DNA of 64,000 nt from Caenispirillum salinarum_A (lineage in GTDB: Bacteria > Pseudomonadota > Alphaproteobacteria > Rhodospirillales > Rhodospirillaceae). Location of the stretch: positions 4,092,001-4,156,000 of the forward strand of contig NZ_CP085224.1 of the NCBI RefSeq assembly GCF_044803115.1. Direction: 5' to 3'. Below are positions 58,756 through 64,000 of the stretch, in pieces. Below the pieces are notes generated by a model. That model did not search any database and had not been told where the DNA came from. It saw only the letters and a program-made list of their open reading frames with translations. The position numbers and the translations under genes were made by a program. Within the stretch, counting starts at the first letter, position 1; every line of letters starts with the position of its first letter.

Positions 58756-61434
58756 TTACGCCGTCGCGTCCTGGTGCCGGCCGAGCACGGCTTGCGCGGC
58801 GGCAAGGCGGGCGATGGGAACGCGGAAGGGCGAGCACGACACGTAGTCCAACTTGTTCTTCTCGCAGAACCCGATGGAGGCCGGATCGCCGCCGTGTTCG
58901 CCGCAGATGCCCAGCTTGATGTCGGGACGGGTCTTCCGGCCGCGCTCGGCGGCCAGTTCCACCAGTTCGCCGACGCCGTTGATGTCCAGGCTGGCGAAGG
59001 GGTCCTTCTCGTAGATGCCCTTCTCCCTGTAATACTGCAGGAACGGCCCGGAGTCGTCGCGCGACATGCCCAGCGTGGTCTGGGTCAGGTCGTTGGTGCC
59101 GAAGCTGAAGAAGTGCGCCGTCTCGGCGATGTCGGCGGCGCGCAGGGCGGCGCGCGGCAGTTCGATCATGGTGCCGACGATGTAGTCCACCGACGCGCCC
59201 GTTGCGTCGAACACCTCCTTCGCGGCGGTGTCGATGACGGCCCGCAGCAGGTCGACCTCCTTCTTGGAGCTGACCAGCGGGATCATCACTTCCGGCGTGA
59301 CGGTGTCGCCGCTGTCCTTGTGGACCTGCACGGCGGCCTCGAAGATGGCGCGGGCCTGCATCTCGTAGATTTCCGGGAACGAGACGCCAAGGCGGCAGCC
59401 GCGCCAGCCCAGCATGGGGTTGGTCTCGTGCAGGCGCGTGATGGCGGCGCGGATGGTCTCGGGCGTCACCTCGGCGGCCTGGGCGACGTCCTCGATCTCC
59501 TCGTCGGTCGCGGGCAGGAACTCGTGCAGCGGCGGGTCCAGCAGGCGCACCGTCACCGGCAGGCCGTGCATGATCTCGAACAGCTCCACGAAGTCCTGGC
59601 GCTGGTAGGGCAGCAGCTTGTCCAGGGCCTTGCGGCGGCCGGCCTCGTCGTCTGCCAGGATCATCTGGCGCATGTGAATGATGCGCTTGGGATCGAAGAA
59701 CATGTGCTCGGTGCGGCAGAGCCCGATGCCTTCCGCCCCGAACTTCCGCGCCATGGCGGCGTCTTCCGGCGTTTCCGCGTTGGCACGCACCCGCAGGCGG
59801 CGGATGCCGTCCACCCACTCCATGAGCGTACCGAAATCGCCGGTCAGCTCGGGCTGGATGGTGGCGACGGAGCCCAGGATCACCTCGCCCTTGGAGCCGT
59901 CGAGCGTGATGATGTCGCCCTCGTTCACCACGCGGCCGCGCACGGTGAACGTCTTGGCCTTGTAATCGACGCGGATGTCGCCGGCACCGGCCACGCAGGG
60001 GCGCCCCATGCCGCGCGCCACCACGGCGGCGTGGCTGGTCATGCCGCCGCGCGTGGTCAGAATGCCCTCGGAGCAGTGCATGCCGCCGATATCCTCGGGG
60101 CTGGTCTCGACGCGCACCAGGATGACCTTCTCGCCGCGCTTGACCCAATCCTCGGCCTCGTCGGCGGAGAACACGACCTTGCCCGAGGCCGCCCCCGGCG
60201 AGGCCGGCAGGCCCTTGGTCAGCACGTCCTTCTCGGCCTCGGGGTCGAGCATGGGGTGCAGAAGCTGGTCGAGCTGCGCGGGGTCGATGCGGTCGACGGC
60301 CTCGCGTTCGGAAATCAGGCCCTCGCGGCACATGTCGACGGCGATCTTCAACGATGCCTTGGAGGTGCGCTTGCCCGTGCGGGTCTGGAGCATCCACAGC
60401 TTGCCGCTCTGGATGGTGAACTCCATGTCCTGCATGTCCTTGTAGTGCGCTTCCAGGCGGGTGCGCACGTCGCACAGGTCGTTGAACAGCTCCGGCATGG
60501 TCTCTTCCATGGCCGGCAGGTCCGAGCCATGGAGCTGCTTGCCGTGGATGGTCAGGTGCTGCGGGGTGCGGATGCCGGCCACCACGTCCTCTCCCTGGGC
60601 ATTGACCAGGTATTCGCCGTAGAAGACGTTCTCGCCGGTGGACGGGTCGCGGGTGAAGCACACGCCCGTGGCGCAGTCGTCGCCCATGTTGCCGAACACC
60701 ATGGCCTGCACGTTCACCGCCGTGCCCCATTCGGCCGGAATGTTGTGGAGGCGGCGGTAGGTGACGGCGCGCTGGTTCATCCAGCTGCCGAAGACCGCCC
60801 CGATGGCGCCCCACAACTGTTCCTGCGGGTCTTCCGGGAAGGGCCGGCCGAGTTCTTCCTCGACGCGGGCCTTGAAGCGGGCGACCAGGTCCTTCCAGTC
60901 ATCGGCGGAAAGATCGGTGTCCAGGTCGACGCCACGGTCATCCTTGAGGTCCTGGATCAGTTCCTCGAAGTGATGATGCTCCACGCCCAGCACCACGTCG
61001 CCGTACATCTGCACGAAGCGGCGGTAGCTGTCGTAGGCGAAGCGCTCGTCATTGGACTGCTTGATGAGGCCCTGCACGGTGGTGTCGTTCAGGCCCAGGT
61101 TCAGCACCGTGTCCATCATGCCCGGCATGGACGCCCGCGCGCCGGAGCGCACCGACACCAGCAGCGGGTTGTCCGGGTCGCCGAAGCGCGCGCCCATCAC
61201 CTTTTCCACCTGCGCCACGCCGTCGGCCACCTGCTCTTCCAGGCCGGCCGGATAGGTGCGGTCGTTCTGCGTGAAGTGGGTGCAGACCTCTGTGGTGATG
61301 GTAAAGCCCGCCGGCACCGGCACGCCCAGGGAGGACATTTCCGCCAGGTTGGCGCCCTTGCCGCCCAGCAGGTTCTTCATGTCGGCACGGCCCTCGGCCT
61401 TGCCGTCGCCGAAGGTGTACACCCACTTGCTCAT
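58756..61434 (-). CDS. ppdK: Pyruvate, phosphate dikinase
   Basis: Interconverts pyruvate, ATP and phosphate with phosphoenolpyruvate, AMP and pyrophosphate. The 892-residue protein has the ATP-grasp start KNLLGGKGANLAEMSSLGVP, the phospho-carrier His in ILTTRGGMTSHAAVVARGMG and the PEP/pyruvate barrel motifs SFGTNDLTQTTLGMSRDD and LGICGEHGGDP. Length is standard. It starts 12 bp after the glyS stop on the same strand, so it can be co-transcribed with glyQS. Confidence 0.97.
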   Translation of the reverse strand: MSKWVYTFGDGKAEGRADMKNLLGGKGANLAEMSSLGVPVPAGFTITTEVCTHFTQNDRTYPAGLEEQVADGVAQVEKVMGARFGDPDNPLLVSVRSGARASMPGMMDTVLNLGLNDTTVQGLIKQSNDERFAYDSYRRFVQMYGDVVLGVEHHHFEELIQDLKDDRGVDLDTDLSADDWKDLVARFKARVEEELGRPFPEDPQEQLWGAIGAVFGSWMNQRAVTYRRLHNIPAEWGTAVNVQAMVFGNMGDDCATGVCFTRDPSTGENVFYGEYLVNAQGEDVVAGIRTPQHLTIHGKQLHGSDLPAMEETMPELFNDLCDVRTRLEAHYKDMQDMEFTIQSGKLWMLQTRTGKRTSKASLKIAVDMCREGLISEREAVDRIDPAQLDQLLHPMLDPEAEKDVLTKGLPASPGAASGKVVFSADEAEDWVKRGEKVILVRVETSPEDIGGMHCSEGILTTRGGMTSHAAVVARGMGRPCVAGAGDIRVDYKAKTFTVRGRVVNEGDIITLDGSKGEVILGSVATIQPELTGDFGTLMEWVDGIRRLRVRANAETPEDAAMARKFGAEGIGLCRTEHMFFDPKRIIHMRQMILADDEAGRRKALDKLLPYQRQDFVELFEIMHGLPVTVRLLDPPLHEFLPATDEEIEDVAQAAEVTPETIRAAITRLHETNPMLGWRGCRLGVSFPEIYEMQARAIFEAAVQVHKDSGDTVTPEVMIPLVSSKKEVDLLRAVIDTAAKEVFDATGASVDYIVGTMIELPRAALRAADIAETAHFFSFGTNDLTQTTLGMSRDDSGPFLQYYREKGIYEKDPFASLDINGVGELVELAAERGRKTRPDIKLGICGEHGGDPASIGFCEKNKLDYVSCSPFRVPIARLAAAQAVLGRHQDATA

Positions 61435-61446
61435 GATCGTCGTTCC

Positions 61447-63642
61447 CTAGCCTTCGATCTTGCTGAAATCGGCCACCTCGCCCATCACCGCGGTGATGCG
61501 GGAGAGCAGGCGCAGACGGTTCTCGCGCAGCGCGGCGTCCTCCGCGTTGACGGTGACGTCGTCGAAGAAGGCGTCCACGGGCGCGCGCAGGCGGGCGAGC
61601 GCCGCCATGGCGTTTGCAAAATCCTCCTCGGCGATCGCCTGCCGGGCGGCGGGCTCCACGCTGTCCAGCGCGGCGGCCAGCGCCTGCTCCTGCGCAAGCG
61701 CCAGCGCATCGGCATCCACCGCGCCGGAGTAGGATACGCCGTCCTTCTTTTCCTCGATGCGAAGAATATTGGAAGATCGACGATACGCAACCAGCAGGTT
61801 GGCGCCGTCCTCGGTCTCCAGGAAGCCCGACAGCGCATCGACGCGGGCCAGCAGGCGGACGAGGTCGTCCTCGCCGCCCAGCGCGAAGACGGCGGTGACG
61901 AGGTCGTGGCGCACGCCCTGCTCGCGCAGGTGGACCTTCAGGCGGTCGGCGAAGAAGTCCAGCAGGCTGGCGGCGATCTCCTCGCCCCGGCCGTCGCCGT
62001 CAAACAGCTTCGCCAGCGTCTCGTACTTGTCGGCCAGCGCCCGCCAGTGATCGGCGGTCGCCTGGTCGGCCTCCACGCTCTCGTGCTTCTGCTCCAGGGC
62101 CAGGCCCTTGATGGCGCGCGCGTGCTCGGCGTAAGCGGCGGCGGCGTGCTTGAAGATCACCTTCAGCGGCAGGCGCAGCTTGTTTTCCAGGATCAGGCGG
62201 ATGACGCCCAGCGCGGCACGGCGCAGCGCGTACGGGTCCTTCGAGCCCGTCGGCTTTTCATCAATGCCCCAGAAGCCCGCCAGCGTGTCGATCTTGTCGG
62301 CCAGCGCCACGGCCACCGACACCATCGCCTGCGGGCAGTCGTCGTTCGGCCCAAGCGGCGAGTAATGCTCCGCGATGGCATCCGCCACGGCCGGGGCCTC
62401 GCCGTCGTGCAGGGCGTAGTAGCGGCCCATGATGCCCTGAAGCTCGGGGAACTCGCCGACCATGCCGGTCGGCAGGTCCGCCTTGCACAGCGCCGCCGCC
62501 CGGTCCACCAGCTCCAGCTGGTTGGCGGAGATCATGGGGGCGGCGATCTCGGCGGCCAGCTTGCGGATGCGCTGGACCTTGTCGTACTCCGTGCCCAGCT
62601 GGGCGTGGAAGACGCGGTCCTTCAGGCCGTCGACCCGCTTTTCCAGCGGCTGCTTGCGGTCCTGGTCCCAGAAGAACTTGGCGTCCGAGAGCCGCGCGCG
62701 CAGCACGCGCTCGTTCCCCGCGATGATGGCCTGGCCGCCGTCCTCGGCGATCATGTTGGAGACCACCACGAAGCGCGGCGCCAGCGCGCCGTCCTTGGTG
62801 TTGACCGAGAAATACTTCTGGTGGCTGCGCATGGAGGTGGTCAGAACCTCCTCGGGCACGTCCATGAACTCATCGTCGATGCGGCCCATCATGACCACCG
62901 GCCATTCGACCAGCCCCATGACCTCGCGCAGCAGGCCCTCGTCTTCCTTCAGCGTCAGGCCCTCGCCCTCGCACAGGCGCTGGGCCTCGGTGCGGATGAC
63001 GCGGCGGCGCTCCTCGGGGTCGAGCATGACGTAGGCGCTGGTCAGCTTCTCGCGGTAGGTGTCGAAGTCGCCCACCGGGAAGGGCTGCGGCGCGAGGAAG
63101 CGGTGCCCCTCGGTCTCCGCCCCCGCCTTCACGCCGGCGTATTCCACATCGATCTGGCGGCCGTTCAGCAGCGCCACGATGCGGTGCAGCGGCCGCACCC
63201 AGCGCGTCGGGTTGGTGCCCCAGCGCATGGACTTGGGCCACGGCAGGTTCGCCAGCGCATCAACGATGATCTCGGGCAGGACCTCGATGGTCTCCCGCCC
63301 CTTTTTCTCGATGACGGCGAAGTAGACCGGCCCCTTGGGCGTGTCGCGCTGCTCGCACTGGTCGAGCGTCAGGCCGGTGGAGCGCAGGAAGCCCTCGATG
63401 GCCTTTTCCGGCGCGTCGACCTTGGGGCCCTTGCGCTCTTCCCGGACGTCGGGCTGGCTGAGCGGCAGGCCCTCCATCACCACCGTCAGGCGGTGCGGCG
63501 TGACGAAGCAGCGGGGGTTTTCCGGCGTCAGGCCGGCCTTCTCCAGGCCCTTGACCAGCAGGGTCTTGAGGTCCTCGGCGGCCTTGGCCTGCATGCGGGC
63601 GGGGATTTCTTCCGAGAAGACTTCCAGCAGAAATTCGGTCAT
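61447..63642 (-). CDS. glyS: Glycyl-tRNA synthetase beta subunit
   Basis: A 731-residue beta subunit of the bacterial (alpha2beta2) GlyRS. It opens MTEFLLEVFSEEIPARMQAK and has LLNGRQIDVEYAGVKAGAET, GEFPELQGIMGRYYALHDGE and the HD-domain block VADAIAEHYSPLGPNDDCPQ. The C-terminal anticodon-binding region ends DFFADRLKVHLREQGVRHDL and beyond. It follows glyQ by 4 bp. Confidence 0.96.
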   Translation of the reverse strand: MTEFLLEVFSEEIPARMQAKAAEDLKTLLVKGLEKAGLTPENPRCFVTPHRLTVVMEGLPLSQPDVREERKGPKVDAPEKAIEGFLRSTGLTLDQCEQRDTPKGPVYFAVIEKKGRETIEVLPEIIVDALANLPWPKSMRWGTNPTRWVRPLHRIVALLNGRQIDVEYAGVKAGAETEGHRFLAPQPFPVGDFDTYREKLTSAYVMLDPEERRRVIRTEAQRLCEGEGLTLKEDEGLLREVMGLVEWPVVMMGRIDDEFMDVPEEVLTTSMRSHQKYFSVNTKDGALAPRFVVVSNMIAEDGGQAIIAGNERVLRARLSDAKFFWDQDRKQPLEKRVDGLKDRVFHAQLGTEYDKVQRIRKLAAEIAAPMISANQLELVDRAAALCKADLPTGMVGEFPELQGIMGRYYALHDGEAPAVADAIAEHYSPLGPNDDCPQAMVSVAVALADKIDTLAGFWGIDEKPTGSKDPYALRRAALGVIRLILENKLRLPLKVIFKHAAAAYAEHARAIKGLALEQKHESVEADQATADHWRALADKYETLAKLFDGDGRGEEIAASLLDFFADRLKVHLREQGVRHDLVTAVFALGGEDDLVRLLARVDALSGFLETEDGANLLVAYRRSSNILRIEEKKDGVSYSGAVDADALALAQEQALAAALDSVEPAARQAIAEEDFANAMAALARLRAPVDAFFDDVTVNAEDAALRENRLRLLSRITAVMGEVADFSKIEG

Positions 63643-63646
63643 CGGA

Positions 63647-64000
63647 TCAGCCCTCCGCCACGGCATGGCCACGGCTGGCGAGCCAGCCCTCGCAGCACGC
63701 CTTCGCCAGAGCGCGGACGCGTCCGATGTAGGCGGCGCGCTCGGTAACGGAAATCACGCCGCGCGCGTCCAGCAGGTTGAAGCGGTGGCTGGCCTTGATG
63801 CACTGGTCATAGGCCGGCAGGGCAAGCTTGGCGTCGATGAGCCGCTGGCACTCGGCCTCGGCATCCTTGAAGTGCTGGAACAGCATGTCGGTGTCGGCGT
63901 GCTCGAAGTTGTGCTTGGAATATTCCACTTCCGCCTGATGGAAGATGTCGCCGTACTTCACGCCGCGGCCGTTGAAGTCCAGGTCGTAGACGTTCTCCAC
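63647..64000 (-). CDS. glyQ: Glycyl-tRNA synthetase alpha subunit, C-terminal part
   Basis: The window edge cuts this gene; 117 C-terminal residues remain. VENVYDLDFNGRGVKYGDIF and ASHRFNLLDARGVISVTERA are conserved GlyQ blocks (about residue 180 onward). The first visible codon is internal, not a start. The gene precedes glyS by 4 bp in the usual glyQS order. Confidence 0.95.
   Translation of the reverse strand: MENVYDLDFNGRGVKYGDIFHQAEVEYSKHNFEHADTDMLFQHFKDAEAECQRLIDAKLALPAYDQCIKASHRFNLLDARGVISVTERAAYIGRVRALAKACCEGWLASRGHAVAEG

Noticed and set aside
58720..63747. 1675-codon plus-strand frame opposite ppdK and glyS
   Set aside because: Antisense shadow of two core genes; the translation is His/Gln/Val-rich with no domain.

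Overview
This window is a very GC-rich (roughly 68-70% by eye), gene-dense stretch of bacterial chromosome. The gene content points to an alphaproteobacterium of the Rhodospirillales type: metXW together, hisC-tyrA behind a chorismate mutase, a DUF2336 protein, a TAXI-type TRAP transporter, a PHB-type acetoacetyl-CoA reductase, a MeaB GTPase, pyruvate phosphate dikinase and a two-gene glycyl-tRNA synthetase. A genus close to Caenispirillum/Novispirillum is my guess only. No phage, plasmid, transposase or CRISPR array is visible. Most of the window is core chromosome.

Layout. 1-8 kb: tail of a YdcF-like protein, a class III CoA-transferase, a NERD/zinc-ribbon protein, tRNA-Gly(CCC), an orphan radical SAM enzyme, gloB, a methyltransferase and metXW. 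8-11 kb: aromatic amino acid block (chorismate mutase with a PDT-like domain, hisC, tyrA). 11-16 kb: Met-rich EF-hand protein, secreted small protein, phaB, dienelactone hydrolase, rpmB. 16-19.6 kb: a TVP38 / flavoprotein disulfide reductase / histidine kinase operon. 19.7-25.3 kb: rpmH-rnpA-yidD-yidC-engB, then argB and a pyrimidine nucleotidase. 25-33 kb: alpha/beta hydrolase, SDR, Na/Ca exchanger, small membrane proteins, Pal lipoprotein, rlmJ and a large chemoreceptor. 33-39 kb: 3-hydroxyacyl-CoA dehydrogenase, aminotransferase and a gamma-glutamyltranspeptidase homologue lacking its catalytic threonine, divergent from a BepA-like M48/TPR protease and a DsbA/ScsC-like thiol protein. 39-41 kb: two unknown genes (one frameshifted) and a DUF2336 protein. 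41-49 kb: a catabolic island (UspA, fused TRAP permease, TAXI binding protein, BKACE enzyme, class III aminotransferase, RpiR regulator). 49-64 kb: apt, a four-PAS histidine kinase, a DCC protein, a second PAS kinase with its receiver protein, a succinate-semialdehyde dehydrogenase, meaB, ppdK and glyS-glyQ.

How it fits together. The membrane-biogenesis block rpmH-engB is a classical co-transcribed unit. The TRAP/aminotransferase/BKACE/RpiR block looks like an uptake and degradation route for an unidentified amino compound: import, transamination to a beta-keto acid, then cleavage with acetyl-CoA. The BepA-like protease and the DsbA-like protein probably serve oxidative folding in the periplasm.

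The least explained structures are in the non-coding DNA. Two palindromic elements (23224-23420 and 58411-58735) are built from inverted arms of 8-9 bp CCAAGACAC-type tandem units and share an extended consensus. A strong plus-strand intrinsic terminator near 15226-15275 has no plus-strand gene in front of it. A 32-bp inverted repeat lies upstream of the TAXI binding protein. Coding oddities are the GGT homologue without its nucleophile, the chorismate mutase fused to a divergent PDT-like module, and the frameshifted hydrophobic gene at 39524-39995.
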